From: Stenopsyche tienmushanensis
Lineage: Eukaryota; Arthropoda; Insecta; Trichoptera; Stenopsychidae
Assembly: GCA_008973525.1 (NCBI GenBank)
Contig: WACJ01000078.1
Span: forward strand, 1,116,001 to 1,180,000
Direction: 5' to 3'
Length of the DNA stretch: 64,000 bases
Shown here: piece by piece, positions 1 to 12,183 of the stretch
Position numbering within the stretch: position 1 is the stretch's first letter
Layout: each line of letters starts with the position of its first letter
Made by a program: the position numbers and the translations under genes
Notes under the pieces: model-generated
What the model saw: only the letters and a program-made list of their open reading frames with translations
What the model was told of the DNA's origin: nothing
Databases searched by the model: none

Positions 1-1080
1 CACTTTTCCAGCAGGCTGTTTCTTGTTTTGAGACCTTATACTTGTTTGTAGAAAAATAAGATTCTAAATTTATATACATGTATAGCAAAAATCCGGGTTA
101 AATTTGAATCGCTTTTATTTCATTTATTAACGAAAACTGTAAGTTAAAAAAATATGTTATGCTTGTGTTATATACAATAAAATAGACTTGCTACTGATGA
201 TGGTTGCTTTATGCTACATATAGACACTATAGAGTCGGATTGCGCATGCGCGTAGCATGTCTATGAAGTATGCAATGGATATCGATACATAACAAACGAT
301 TCTTCATGTCTTTCTCATGACATTATGGCCAATTTGCCCTACAACGCCTATATAAGTTTCACTTCAAATAAATATATATATACAGGGTATGAATATTTGA
401 AACGTGTCATCCCCTAATTGTTGAGGTGACGCTTTCAGTATACGCTTTTTTCATTAGGAACAAACAATCAACAATTAATATCTATCATCGGGTCGAGGGA
501 TTTTCTTCGACTTTTCCCCATATGTCTATTTTCTTGCGAGGGCGTAACCTCTAAATTGCTTCACGCACCGGAAATTAAATTTGTTTTTCAAATATTTTTG
601 TATAAGGGCAAACTTTTAACGGGAGACATATAAGAAAAGTTTTGCAGCTCGTGTACTCGAAGTTGAACCGCTATTAAAAAGCTCCAAGGGTTGGCGTGTG
701 TGATGCAGGCAAAATTGAAGTTCTTCTTCATCAATTGATATTTAAATTCTCATCTTCATCTTGGCCATGCCGAAGAAACTCGTCGAAGTAATAATGAGTT
801 TTCGTATCGTGCATTATGCTTATAGTGACTTTAAATTCAAAGAGTGCTGCTCCATTTTTCTTGATGAGATATGTTGGGATTGCCACTGGAATACATTCAT
901 GTTTTTTTTCAAATTGCTGTATGTATTTTATTATAATTATTTGTTAATAAAATTGATTAAAAGCCTGATGTAATTGTTCCCTATTTTGAAACGTGGCTAT
1001 TAAATAACTATACTGGATTTATGTGAGCAGAGCATAGAGCAGAATACAAAATTTGTTATATTATAGCAGCAAATTGTTGG
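1..1080. other. AT-rich sequence, no supported gene
   Basis: No recognisable gene. Short matches to other parts of the window occur: the words around 80-110 (aaatccgggttaaatttgaa) recur near 26985, and the words around 205-215 recur at the stretch near 23160, so parts are probably old repeat. The only long frame (761-973, 70 codons) has no family feature and is of a length expected by chance here. Confidence 0.5.
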
Positions 1081-1083
1081 CAA

Positions 1084-1300
1084 ATTAATATGAAAGATTA
1101 TCAAATTTAATTTTCAAAATTTGCCTGCCACACAGCGCACGCCATGATGCACATTCTGCACGAGCGATTTGAGGGCATGGTTATCAAGCGCGGCGGCAAC
1201 GTGAACTGCCCACCGATTTAACGGCTTTAGACTTCTACATTTGAAGATATTTTAAGTCGTAGATCTGTGTGTATAAACAGCAAATAATTGAAAACCCAAA
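1084..1300 (+). mobile_element. Family B transposase fragment (DDE, Tc1/mariner-like)
   Basis: The plus strand from about 1124 reads CHTAHAMMHILHERFEGMVI followed by a GGNVNCPP-like stretch. This is the segment of insect Tc1/mariner-type transposases around the second acidic catalytic region (family pattern D-x-A-x-x-H, then LxxxFxGxxI). The frame stops at the TAA after CPPI, so only about 45 codons survive. The DNA matches 33940-34090 (same strand) and, inverted, 23280, 25910, 35270 and 40385. No terminal repeat is seen at this copy. Confidence 0.8.
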
Positions 1301-1782
1301 CGTCGATATAACGAAAGACCCTGTATATAATATATAAGCTTACGATCATTATTTTCATTGTAAAACTTTTCATTATTATAACCAAACGGAATGAAACAAA
1401 CAAATGTCGCTTTGCAATCGAATTTTGATGTTGCAGTCGAACATTTGTGTACGTAGTTCTCAAAGTTTACACAAGAGCAACCGCCCTCTTCAACGTCGTA
1501 TTCAAGAAATGCTCCAACTAGAAACTTTGTCGCATTGAACATTTAAAGCATGTAATTCATAGTTCAGTTCTATAGCTAAGTCGGTCTACCCAGACAATTA
1601 GGGGTTGAAACAATTTGCACTGACGGCATGAGACTTTCTCAATGATTGAAACTATTGCGAGAACTACACAACGAAGAACTTTGTCCATTATAAAATGTAC
1701 ATACATTTTTTATTAGTTATTGAGTAAAAAATACTTTATGTTGATAAATAATTGACAACAAAATTAAGGCTGATCGGATGTC

Positions 1783-1912
1783 GGACAAAAATACTCTCTT
1801 CTTAGATAACCCTTTATTCAACACGAAAGAGACAGGAATCTGACTGCGGGAAGGACGTCCTCCCGCACCCAAGGCTAACCGACGACTCTCTCCGACTCCC
1901 ACTTCGGAGACG
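1783..1912 (-). mobile_element. LTR family K fragment with palindrome
   Basis: Matches 40090-40210 and 45890-46000 in order: the word atactctctt, then a gagaga-rich stretch, ctgactgc, a palindrome at 1844-1867 centred on ggacgtcc, then caaggctaaccgacgactct. At better preserved K copies the same block lies near an LTR end and a tRNA-Leu-type primer site, so this is read as a truncated LTR in minus orientation. It directly abuts a family A 5' end. Confidence 0.65.
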
Positions 1913-2315
1913 GTCAGTTATTTGGATCCCGTGTGTCCGCCATTTTGTTTAGTCACAGTAAATTCTTCTGATGGTGGGGTCGTCGCATACTCCCGGTCGT
2001 TCTGATACTCATGACGAAGCAAGGAGTGGGAGACAATTAGTGATTTTTGATGAACTTGTGAAAAAAATTAAAGAACAAGTGCTAAATGACCGCCTTGTAA
2101 CAATGAGAATTTTTTAGCATTTTTAAAAGCCTCCTTGGTGATATTGTGTCGTAAAAACTTGGTGACAAGAAGTTGTGTGGGTGAAGGGTGTCTAGAATGC
2201 TCACACAATGTTTTTTCACAGAAGGGAGAAGCTGTGAATTTTAATTAAATACAAGCCTTTTTCGATCTTACATAAATGTTGTAGCCTTGCTTTCTGGGTG
2301 ACCCTCGTATGTACA
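1913..2315 (+). mobile_element. Family A mariner, internally deleted copy
   Basis: Begins with the family A leader (cggtcag, then ccattttgtttagtcacag) and the start-codon region at about 1971, which in better copies opens MERSSRTPA. Most coding sequence is missing. It resumes around 2050-2200 with a degraded helix-turn-helix segment (gaacttgtgaaaaaaattaa) and a CARWVPRML-like remnant, then ends with gctttctgggtgaccctcgt near 2290-2310. That same end closes the copy at 13365. The frame is broken many times; this is a dead fragment. Confidence 0.75.
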
Positions 2316-2834
2316 TCGTTGAAAAATTAATGGAACATTATTGGAATAGGACATTTGAAAAAAATGTGCACCTTTTTATAAATTCGATTTCCACCCTTCC
2401 AAAAATCTCATTCCGGTAGCAATTAATCTTAAAATGAGTAAATAATTGTCTTCCCGAAAAAAAAGGTGAAATTAAAAGGATTTGTCATTTTTTTCAAAGA
2501 AGCGTCCTTAACGATGAAAGTAAATGGAGCAAGAGAGGCGCGGCCTAATAATTATATTTTTGAAGGATTTTTTTAAAGGTTTTTCGCCCGGCAATCAACC
2601 GAAGGCTACATTTTGCAATGAAAAGGGTTGAATATTTACAAAGTTCTTAAAGCAGACAATGACGGAAGTAATTTACTTACATTTTAGCCCCGAGGCTTAT
2701 CTCGATGGAGTTGAAATGTTTTTTATTCCACGTTTCCATGATTTAATTTAAGAAAATTTAATTTTAGATCAATGATTACAGAGAATTTTGAGCCATCCAA
2801 ATAATATCAACAGATTTATTGTGACATTCATGAA
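2316..2834. other. AT-rich sequence, nothing recognised
   Basis: I see no coding pattern, structural RNA or repeat family match in this interval apart from homopolymer-rich stretches. Confidence 0.4.
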
Positions 2835-3345
2835 ACCTTAAGGATCTAGAATTTTGAAAAAAATCGATTTTGTTTTTTTTAATTGTTTTGAAATACATAG
2901 ACTTAAGAATATATCCTCCATAGGAAATTTCAAAATTACGATTATTTATGGAGCTATAGCTATTTTAGCGAGGCGGCAACTGAGCAGATCCTACCACAAT
3001 GAAATCTTTAAACGCGTTTTTATCGAAAATACTTTTTCAAACACGGTTGACATGATTTATCAAGTTCTAATCAATTGATTAACTTTAAATTTGTAAAAAA
3101 AACTTTTTAATATAATCTTATATTGTTCCTACCATATTTATGCCAAAATCTATTACAAAAAAACTGAAAAAATAAGGCCAAAAAATGTATTTTTTTAATA
3201 GTAGCCATTTTGTGATTTTTTTTTGTTTGGGGTAGAAACTATAGCGAATTTTTTTATAATTACGAATCTTTTATTAATTTTAATTTTAAGTAACTAAAAG
3301 GGTTGAAATCGTGTCAACTAGGTACACTTTACCAGCCTTTAACTT
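2835..3345 (-). repeat. Family F AT-rich interspersed repeat
   Basis: Inverted copy of the family at 50220-50690, 57880-58200 and 61930-62345. Shared landmarks on this strand are cacggttgacatgattta (near 3040), the block around gagctatagctatttta (near 2950), tgagcagatcctaccacaatg (near 2975-2996) and ggttgaaatcgtgtcaact (near 3302). No open frame is conserved between copies and I see no clear terminal repeats, so the class is unresolved; a non-autonomous DNA transposon is a guess. Confidence 0.6.
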
Positions 3346-3993
3346 TTTTTGATTTTAAACATTTTTCTTATTTGTTTCTTTGGATATAGTGAAAATATCA
3401 GCCGAACTGATATAAATATTTGGAACTGAACCGGAACGAAACCTGAAATGAAAAATATAACGGTTCAACTCCCTACAATAATATATATATATATTTTTTA
3501 CAGTAACATTTTTTAAAAATATTTTTTTGCAATAAAAAATTTAAATAACATTGATTGCATATAATTTTATGTAACATAATACGCTGTGTAATTTTTTTGT
3601 AATTAATAGCCCCATCAGCTTTTACACGATAGCTGATGCTTATCCGGACTTAAGCAGGAAGTTTTTAATTATATTTTTAAATTGGGAGAGGCGGGATGCT
3701 GCGCTCCAATTTAGGTGGACGTTTTTATAATGGCACGTTGATAACATTTGAAAATGATTAGTTGCTCAAATATCGAGAAAAACTTGTTCCCTCACAAATA
3801 GAGTCGGTGGCGGAGGCCGATCGGCCTAACTACGAGTGCTTCATTAGCCTCAATTGCATTGTTTATTTTTCAAATAATATTTTCAGCGAACGCCAACAAT
3901 ATGTAATGGCGGCGAATTCGGATAAAAAATATTAATTGAGAAACAATTCTTCATTATCTCAGAGCCACTGGATACACGGTAAACAAAAAAAGG

Positions 3994-4080
3994 TGGATAG
4001 CCTTGGCTGCGGGAAGAGGTATTCTTCCCACTGGTTCATTTTGTAATCTCGTAGCTGTAACCTCTCTTCCCGCCTATAAA
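3994..4080 (+). mobile_element. LTR family K fragment, long-palindrome subtype
   Basis: Starts ggatagccttggctgc, then a hairpin-forming core at 4007-4031 (gcgggaagaggt against attcttccc). The second arm at 4056-4073 (acctctcttcccgc) can also pair with the first arm. Closest relatives are at 43939-44010 and, inverted, 60345-60430. No LTR end or primer site remains. Confidence 0.55.
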
Positions 4081-4089
4081 ATATATAAA

Positions 4090-6225
4090 AATATGTTTAA
4101 CGAGTGCATTTGTGTCATCAATTGACTATTTTTATGTTTAAATTCATAAACTCACCCGCAGATCGGGCATTCTGCATTACACATGGAAGCGTAAACAACT
4201 TTACTTTTTAAAAGCTGGGTACAATTTGTTATCTCAGTGATAAACTTATAATTCTTTTTGTGTTATACATATTAGACCTAATACTTACAGCACTTTTGCT
4301 TAAAATACTATTGAAAAAAAGCAATATTTTTGGGATTAAGCTTATATTAAGTATAGAATTTTTTTTTGTTTTTTTGAAGTAGAAACCATAAATTGGATGC
4401 GGAAAAATTAATAAAAATCATCCACACAAATATTATTCGCTTCAATTCAGAAGGCTTAGTCGGATTTTTCCAAGAAAAAAGATCCAGCTGCGAGACTTTA
4501 AAGACGAACCGATTCCTCTAGCAATATTGGCTCGTAAGCATGGCTTACTTTCGTCTTCTTAAATCTTCTTCCACGTGTTTTCTACATGGATGTTTCTCAG
4601 TAAATTGAGCACGTCGTCTTAAGAGGGTTTTTCAGGCAATTTTTTTGTTTATGTCAGAGGGCCGTGTATTTAAATGAAAAATACGGTTGTGGTAGCAAAT
4701 TTTTTTTTTAGATTATTGTACTTATAATTAAAATTTTAACTCTAAAATCTGAATGTAGATCTGAACGGATCACTATTAAAATAAATCACACAAGTTGTAA
4801 GAGCATTTATGTACTTTGAGTACTTTATGTATTTTAAATAAGAAATTAAAACATGACCAGCATATTATGGTGCAGGGGACTTTCATCAGGGGATTGTTTA
4901 ATTGGATTTTATTGAAATGTAGTACAAAATATAATTATTTTATTTTGCTGTACACAAGAAATATTCATCAGTTATAACAAAAATAATTTTCTAAGATATA
5001 ACATGAACTAAAAAATATTTGTAACTAGAGGACTGACGGCTGTCAGGTTGCAATGAGGATTTCATGGAGGTTCAGATCGTTTAATTTAAAATATAGACTG
5101 GGGACTGTCCATAAAATGCTACAATAATAAGCAGTTCTAATTAACAATCATGTAATATTCAAATAATTTGATTGATTCCCAAAGCTATTATTTGAATTAA
5201 CTTAGTCTAAAGCAATTATATCGCTTTGGTGACACACCAGGGAACTGTTTTTGAGCATTATAAAAACGTTTTTCATACAATATTGACCCGAGTGACGCTT
5301 TAAAATTGGATCACATTCACTCCACGCTAAAATACAATCGAATGCAGTTCGCATACCACAGTTGTTTATCGCTGATTTATGTAAAAAGCAACGTGACCCA
5401 CCGACCAACGTCCACTAATGAACACTAATTCCTTTGCATATAGCACCAACAAACGATCGCCTTCTTTCAATAGCACCATTTCACGTTAAACCAGTTCCAA
5501 CTGACCAGATTACTATGTATTATCGAGGAATTATTTTACAATCGACAAAGACACACGTATCGCGCCTGTCTTACATCTATTAGAAAAGTTGTTCTTTCAT
5601 TAAAAGGTGACGGCGAAGAAATATGATGCATCATGTCTTGTCATTTTTTGATTGATCTGTTATGATATTTGCAGAGTAAAGGAATACGAAATAATAACGA
5701 ACGCCTAATTGATTACTATTTTCATTATACTTTCGTATCGAGTTTAAGCAAGAGCCGTAATATAATGCTAAGAGTTCCGCAAAAATAAACGGTAGTCATT
5801 GTGACAAATAGAAATCTTATCGCTTCTTCATCACTTTCTTATCATTTTCCGATTAAGAAACGATTTCCACGAAATGACGGAAATTAATATCCGCCTTCAT
5901 TTGACGGGAAGTGCAACAGACATTTTGCAGAGGAATTCCTGCAAAATTATGTTTGTAACAAAATATAAATAGGCGATCAATCCTATCTAATGCAGATTAT
6001 TTTCGCTTCTTTTACTCTGAAATCTTATAACATTTGGATTCAATATGAATTTAATTGACAATTTATAAATGATAATAAAGTCACATTGAAGGGCGGGGGC
6101 GCAACTTTGTAAATGCACCCCGCTCCCGTGCTTCCAAATTTACGACCTCTTCGAGTCTGTTCAATATCGGTTCGTAGATGAGGAAGGAGACGGGGTTGAA
6201 ATAAATTCTTAATCTGTCTTCAATA
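4090..6225. other. Low-information AT-rich interval
   Basis: No gene supported. A short repeat word (ctgcgagactttaaagacga, 4488-4507) recurs inverted near 6440 and, diverged, near 17285. The minus-strand frame at 5202-5408 (68 codons) has no recognised domain and is compatible with chance. Confidence 0.4.
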
Positions 6226-6255
6226 ATACGATAAAATAAGGACATCAGTTGTGAG

Positions 6256-6300
6256 ATCGGAAAACTACGAGGTGGGAAGATCACGTCTTCCCTTATTGCA
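6256..6300. repeat. Family K palindrome remnant
   Basis: The core at 6271-6294 reads ggtgggaagatcacgtcttc and is self-complementary around gatcacgtc. It resembles the copy at 63154-63177, including the preceding ctac-ag words. The flanks are too diverged to give a trustworthy orientation. Confidence 0.4.
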
Positions 6301-6535
6301 AACAATGGCACTTGCAGAAAGAGCCAGGATTACAATCTTTCTTCCAAATACATATAGAAACCCTGTAGAAGAAGATTTGTAGGAAAGTAAGCCGAGTAAG
6401 TACAAACTAATATTGCTTGAGGAAGTGGTTCGTCTTCAAAGTCTCGCAGCTGGAACTTTTTTCTTAAAAATATCTCACTAAGCTTTTTGAACTGAAGCAG
6501 AGATTGTTTGCTTTGATATATAATAATACAAATGA

Positions 6536-6660
6536 AGTATCTAATTTTTCTACATAGTTCCCTTTATTAGAAATACATTTATTTGGATAGGAAGCTTCTT
6601 GATCCCGTCACTGAAGAAAGAAGGTGAGAAGTGATATCCTCTGTTGCGCAACGCGTAATT
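6536..6660 (+). repeat. Family G short interspersed repeat
   Basis: Shares aggaagcttcttgatcccgt and catcctctgttgcgcaacgc-type words with 21478-21560 (plus), 26845-26940 (minus) and 45518-45550 (plus, truncated). About 120 bp; no coding capacity, A/B box or terminal inverted repeat was found, so it may be part of a larger element not seen here. Confidence 0.55.
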
Positions 6661-7250
6661 ATTTTAATATTTATAATATTTTGAATACATCTTTAATTAT
6701 GAATCATCGGGGATGAATGAAAAGTTCGGCTGAATTTGTGGAATAAAATTATTTTTGAAAAGACAAAAATAAATATTCATTATCGTCAATTTCTCTCAAG
6801 ACATTTAAGCACCATTAAAATTATTTCTCTAGACTTCCATTAATTTAGGGACTAATAAAGGAATTAAACTGCCGTAATAATCGCTACTATTACTAGATAT
6901 TTTCGGGAATCACCTGATAGAAAATTCTCATTGCCTGCAAATTGCGAAACAAACAAGATGCTTCCAGTTCGAATTTCCAGTGGGATTTCCCAAATTAAGT
7001 TTTCCCCTTTCTAGCATTTAGTTGAGGTCTAACATTTAACTTCAATTTTCTTTAAGTCTTCAATTTAAATGACTTACACCTTTCACCTGACTAAACTCCA
7101 AAGTGAATCGTCTTAAATTACATACAATTACGCTGAAGCCGTATTTAACAATACACTTTGACAAGCAAATTTGGATCTAACTCAATCTATTATATCTTTG
7201 TCTAGTATATATAAATAATATTTATTCATTTTATTTATATATCAATATAT

Positions 7251-8211
7251 ACAGGGTGTTTAGCACATGGACCGAAACATATTTTTAGGGGTGAGGGAGC
7301 TCTTCAAGTCAAATGGATGAGAAATGCATTGAAATCCTAATTGAAAGAATAATCGCCGCCCACGGAATAGGGCACGTCCCCAGACAAAGAAATCCAGTGG
7401 TGTCAGATCTGGAGACCATGCGAGCCACGGAATAAGGCACGTCTCCAAATAAATCCAATAATGATTTCTTTAGATCAAAAATATATTGCAAAATACAAAA
7501 GCAATTATATCATGGTATTAAAACTACAAATTAAATAGTTATGTCGATTTAGAGTGAAATTTTATGTATTTTTTTAAAATATTGAAAAAATCTTTTGAGA
7601 CAGCCTTGACAGTAAGATCAGGGAATCCAATCTCGGGATCCTGGACAATTTTAGGTGCTCATGAATCTCGGATTTTTATCTAACAGAAATCGTACACCTC
7701 ACCAGCATGTTAAAGGCCACTAAATTGAGACATTCTCGCCGAAACCTGGACGCTTGGAAACATTGGCGTAACTACTAATTGGTGAGCTTAGGCGACGCCT
7801 AGGAGCAGTAACTGTCTAATCTATGTATACATATATATATAGTATATATATGTTTTTCAAATTGTTATATTAACCTTTCCCCACCGGTGATGTATTTACT
7901 ACACCTCAACTATAATAATGGGAATATCGATATGAAATATAATAGATACGGGGTTCAGAATCTTTGTATTCCTCCGTAATATAATTACGAATCACATCAA
8001 ATTATTATGGTATATGAGTATTCATCTGCAGCGACGGAAATAAATAATTTGTCGGGAAATCGGGAATTGTGCGAGTTTTAGTCGGTGTCTCAGCAGTTAG
8101 GAATTTTATTATTATAATATTATATAATATTATTATGTGTGAAACGTAGTAAAAAATACCCCTAACCCCCAAAAAAATTTTTTTGTCGGTCCATGTGTAC
8201 AACATCCCGTA
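7251..8211 (-). mobile_element. Family C DDE transposon with nested hAT segment
   Basis: Ends are inverted repeats: the left begins acagggtgtt then agcacatggaccga, and the right reads inwards as acgggatgtt then cacatggaccgac, next to TA-rich sequence. The minus strand near 7350-7445 encodes WSPDLTPLDFFVWG, the third catalytic block of Tc1/mariner-like transposases, in a partly duplicated form (65-bp step). Sequence 7460-7605 matches 11425-11575. A hAT-derived block (about 7614-8095) interrupts the element. Coding is far too degraded to be active. Confidence 0.75.
7614..8095. mobile_element. hAT terminal segment nested in family C
   Basis: Begins cagggaatccaatctcggga and runs as a close inverted counterpart of 31580-32069, the end of the hAT element at 31094-32069. 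It includes the caccggtgatgtatttacta and cgtaatataattacga blocks and ends near gtcgggaaatcgggaatt. Only the non-coding end half is present; the transposase-coding side is missing. It lies between two parts of a family C element, so it arrived after C. Confidence 0.75.
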
Positions 8212-8251
8212 TATATAAAAATAACTTTATGTATGTTTGTATTGTATATAT

Positions 8252-8640
8252 TTATATACCGTTTATCCGATTGCGATGAAATTTTGGGGAATTATTGTGT
8301 GCATCTTTATGAACATTTATAAATAAAAACAAGCATTGTTTGTGTACGCAATTTGTTTTGCGAGATATTTAACTGATGCACCATATTGGCGCATATTGGT
8401 CTGATGTGAAGCGGATGCGCGCGCAATACGACGGTTGTGCTCCGCTCACGGGAGAGAGGGAAACTGTCGGTTTTCGAGGTGAGAGCGAGTGCGTGCATAT
8501 TTTTGGATGCTAGTCTTTCAGCCCACACTACACATAGCCTGAAGCAATAAATCACGTAACTCTACTATTGCGTTTCTTTACAAATAATTACTAAGCGCTG
8601 GGGCATTGCAATGTATGCCGGCTATTCATTAGTTTAGAAT
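8252..8640 (+). repeat. Family P interspersed repeat
   Basis: Landmarks atccgattgcgatgaaattt, caagcattgtttgtgtacgc, the gcgcatattggtctgatgtg block and a tail around tagcctgaagcaataaatca recur at 20500-20680, 26560-26830 and, inverted, 60010-60250. The overlapping minus ORF at 8307-8555 is inside the repeat and is not a host gene. Class uncertain; similar short words are common in arthropod non-autonomous elements. Confidence 0.6.
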
Positions 8641-8995
8641 AAATCTAGTATAAATATTTGCATAAAATTAATTACAGGTCATTCTTATAGCTCTTTCTAA
8701 TATTCCCAGATTCAATTGTGAAGTTTACTCTTGGCAAATAATTACTTTTATGGCCATAAGAACAGACTTATTACGAATTATTTTCGCTCAATTTCGCTAT
8801 AAAAAAATAATGCAGGAATGGCTCCATTTTTATGAGCTAAAAGTTTGTTTTGCACTAAATTCCCGACGTCCAATGCAAATAAGTATTAAAGCTCTGGACA
8901 GGGAAAGCGTTCCCTCGTCGGTAATTGCCTCACATTTTATTAGATTATTAGGCTGGAGTGAGTCCATTTCCTTTCACGTGTATTTACGTGTCTAA

Positions 8996-10160
8996 TGCGT
9001 ATTTATTCTGAGCGTGAGGGGGAAGATTATTTTTGGATCTATGCTTGTGTGGCTTTTGGAAAAATTGCCTTATCCCCAATTTCATAACATATCTTTATTC
9101 TTAAGGGAGAATTCTAGTCTAGAGGCACAAATTTTTGGCGTTTTTTCCAAGCTCGATAAAATTGAAACAATCTTTTGAAATGACAAAATCAATTTTGTTT
9201 TGATAATATTGATATATCTGATGTCTATTTCCAGAAAGACATGGTTACATATCACACAATTTGAGAAAACATCACAAAAAACACCTAGGCGTCACATTTG
9301 GATGACATTTTAATATACAAGATCTTCTCAATGTATTCTAATTTTAAATATACAGGCTTTCTATTTGATAAAAACCTATTCATGTATCACTTTCAACATG
9401 TACCATTTTCCGTTTTTTATTTATGGCGCAATTGTCATTGGATCATGTAGATAATGCCATGGAAATTTATATTAATATAGGATTATTTACAAGTATGTAA
9501 TTTTTCTCATTCATTCGCATGCTGTACAAAGCACACGATGAGGGATTACAGTAATTTGAATAAGAGCTGGAATCATATGAGCAAAAATATTTAATATGGG
9601 GACAATGTCAAAATGACAAAGAAGGGTGCATATTTCTAGCTGTATTTTTAAAAATATTTCGCTTCAGATTGAACATATTTTTCATGCATGAAAATATATG
9701 AATTATTTGTCTAAAATCTATATAATTTTCTTCGATAAGAATTTCTTCATCATCGTTAACTAATCATCATTTTCTCTAATTTTTAAAGAATACAATTATA
9801 AAAATATTTGATTAAAACTTTAAGCATATAAAAGAGCAATATTTCATAAAATTTTCATTTAAAAATGTTGAAAATTCAGCCGTTGATATCTGATTTATGG
9901 AGACCAATAAAAATAAAATATCCTCACACAGTCGACACGATAACTCTTGATAAATTTATATAAAATAAAAAAAAAATATAAATATTTTCTGTTAGTAGAT
10001 GAGTACAGTTTATGATTTAACGAAGGAATAAAAAAAATGAATTTTTGGCATGGTTATATGCAAAAAGGTATAATTTTCGATCAAAACTATAACATGTTTT
10101 CCTTGTAAAATAGATTGTGATCAAGGAAATTAAAAATTCTTACATTAGTTTAATTTACTG
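8996..10160. other. AT-rich interval, weak family F similarity
   Basis: Around 9100-9180 the words agtctagaggcacaaattt and ggcgttttttccaag resemble 61930-62000, so a diverged F-associated end may be present. The rest is AT-rich with no supported gene. Confidence 0.4.
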
Positions 10161-10162
10161 GA

Positions 10163-10570
10163 GGTCTGGTCTGGAGACTGTACGAGCCACGAAATAGGGC
10201 ACATCCCCAGCAAAAGAAATCCAGTGGGGTCAGGTCTGGCGATCGTGTGACCCATGGAACAGGGCACATCCCTAGACAAAGAAATCCAGTGGCATCAGAT
10301 CTGAAGACTATGTGAGCCAGGAAATAGGGTACGTCTTCAGGCGAAAATATCTAGTGGTAACCACGGAATAAGGTATTTATCCAGACGAATAAATTCAATG
10401 GTGTCAGGTCTGGAGACTATGCGAACCACGGAATAGGCCCCGTTCCCAGCCAAAAAAATCCAGTCCTATCAGGTCTGGCAATTGTGCGAGCCAAGGAATA
10501 GTGGGCGTTCCCAGGCGAAGAAATCCAGTGGTGTCAGATCTGGAGACCGTGCGAGCCACGAAATATGGCC
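10163..10570. repeat. 65-bp minisatellite derived from a transposase gene
   Basis: About six tandem units. Units that can be measured are 65 bp and begin tcaggtctgg; one internal unit is shortened. Each contains gaaatccagt and gagccacggaata-like words. On the minus strand the unit encodes pieces of the W-SPDLTPLDFF-WG block of family C transposase, and the flank 10585-10640 (ctagttaaagaaataatcgccgc) continues family C. A two-unit version of the same repeat sits at 7350-7445. Because 65 is not a multiple of 3 the array cannot be one continuous reading frame. Confidence 0.85.
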
Positions 10571-10857
10571 GTTAAAATAATTAATTTGCACGACAGAGGT
10601 ACAAAAGAAATCCTAGTTAAAGAAATAATCGCCGCCTTGGCAAAAAATAAAAGAGGAAATGCTACTTCAGACAACTAAAATTGAAATAAAGAAAAGGTAT
10701 CGTGCGTGTATATGAAACAGAGGTGGCTAGTTTGAACAAATTTTGTAAATAAATTTGATAAAAACACCAAAAGCATAAAAAGTATTTTTTTAGCCCTGAC
10801 CCTGCCAAACTGGTACCTTTTCAAGTTTAACAACTTATTGAATTATTTATATAACAC

Positions 10858-11290
10858 TAGCTGGTACCCGGCGCGTTGCTGCCACAGAAGTAATAATTCT
10901 AAAAATATCGTTTGAAATTTGAAAGAGTTATCTTGTTTAATTAGGAATGATAGAAATAATGAAATTAATTTTATTTTGATGGTTTTATTATAAATATGAA
11001 CAAACATTGATCTTTATATATAAAATCTACTGTAAGTTAATTGTATTACGCCTATATTATTTGAGAGAGTGCAAACAATAAGTTGACAAAATTTTATCGC
11101 AATCGAATGAATTGTATGGCAGCGCATTAAATACGGATAAACAAACATTGATTTTTATATATTAGACTATGTCTATGTTACTCGCAAAATTCTTAGCAAT
11201 AAGTGAATGAAGTTTTATTATAATCCAATGAAAGGTATGGCAGCGCATTTCGAACGAACAAAGCCAATTCATTTTTATATATTAGATGTT
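10858..11290 (-). repeat. Family P-like repeat with internal ~130-bp duplication
   Basis: Opens with ctagctggtacccggcgcgt, then two to three imperfect copies of a unit of about 130 bp marked by acaaacattgatttttatat and ggtatggcagcgcatt. The word tcgcaatcgaatgaat matches the family P landmark in inverse orientation (compare 60220). Class unresolved. Confidence 0.5.
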
Positions 11291-11414
11291 GCATATCATT
11301 GAAAAGGGTATAATCTAGAAAACTTTTTAAAACTAAACTAAGTTCAAAATGGTTTAGAAGTTGACATTCCTTATTCGTTTCGTTCGTCAGAACTAGTTTT
11401 TTTTAAACAAATCG

Positions 11415-11662
11415 CGTAAAATAATGATTTATTTAGATAAAAAATACATTTCAAAATATAAACGAGTAATTTTGTACTATTACAACTGCATATAAAAAGT
11501 TATGATGATACCATTAAACAATGGTGAAATTTTGGGTATTTTTCCAAATATATTGAAAAAAAAAATCTATTTCAACAATCTTGGCACTTAGGACCTGTAC
11601 GTGAAACATAGCTATATCTCCCGAAAAAAAAAATTGTCGGTCTTTTTGCGAAACACCTGTAT
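11415..11662 (-). mobile_element. Family C terminal fragment
   Basis: Matches the non-coding part of the C element at 7460-7605 and ends with attgtcggtc and gcgaaacacctgtatata, the C terminus. Only one end is present. It may be the far end of the degraded C copy that includes the minisatellite at 10163-10570, with family P sequence lying between. Confidence 0.6.
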
Positions 11663-11784
11663 ATATTGATACAGCGATTTTACATCGAGACACGGTTCAG
11701 GAAACACATCCATTATGATCCGATTGATTACGCGATGAGCGGCGCACGCTGTCCATACGGACAAATAAATGGCGCTATTTATAA

Positions 11785-12130
11785 CAGTCTGAAAAAAAGT
11801 GTACATGGATTTTCATATACGATGTCGAAGTTTATATCGAAACATGTGTCAGTTGTAAATTCTCAGAATTCGCACAAGACACATCTCATTATTCGAATCT
11901 TAAATTTGATCGCGTTTCGCGAGTAATAAAATTTTCCCCGAACAATGTCTCGCCCCGGGCAACAACAAATTTTCGATTCTTTAAAAATGCAAGTCTATAA
12001 TATTTACTACGTCTCGAGGGATTTGGGAGAAATTCAATGGAAACGTCGAATATTTAAACCGTATTATAAATACACTTTGCGGTGTTTAAATTCGGCGCCA
12101 GACGACGCATTTGCATATGGGGACTTTTGA
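11785..12130 (+). pseudogene. Unidentified coding-like island, plus strand
   Basis: Two overlapping frames look protein-like: 11785-12000 (71 codons between stops, containing CVSCKFSEFAQDTSHYSNLK) and 11945-12130 (ORF opening MSRPGQQQIF, containing YVSRDLGEIQWKRRIFKPYY). They overlap by 56 nt, as expected if one older gene suffered a frameshift. The local sequence is less A+T-rich than its flanks and matches no transposon family found here. I do not recognise a family. Chance open frames of this length are possible, so this rests on composition and pairing of frames only. Confidence 0.3.
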
Positions 12131-12183
12131 ATAAATCGATGCATATGTATCGGCAAATTAAATACATTTTATACATCCATAAA

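Noticed and set aside
761..973. 70-codon plus ORF
   Set aside because: No domain, no conservation evidence, second half is low-complexity; length expected by chance.
8307..8555. 82-codon minus ORF with a protein-like look
   Set aside because: Entirely inside repeat family P; the frame is not open in the other P copies.
10163..10570. CRISPR-like array of direct repeats
   Set aside because: Units are contiguous and homologous over their full 65 bp with no unique spacers; the genome is eukaryotic.
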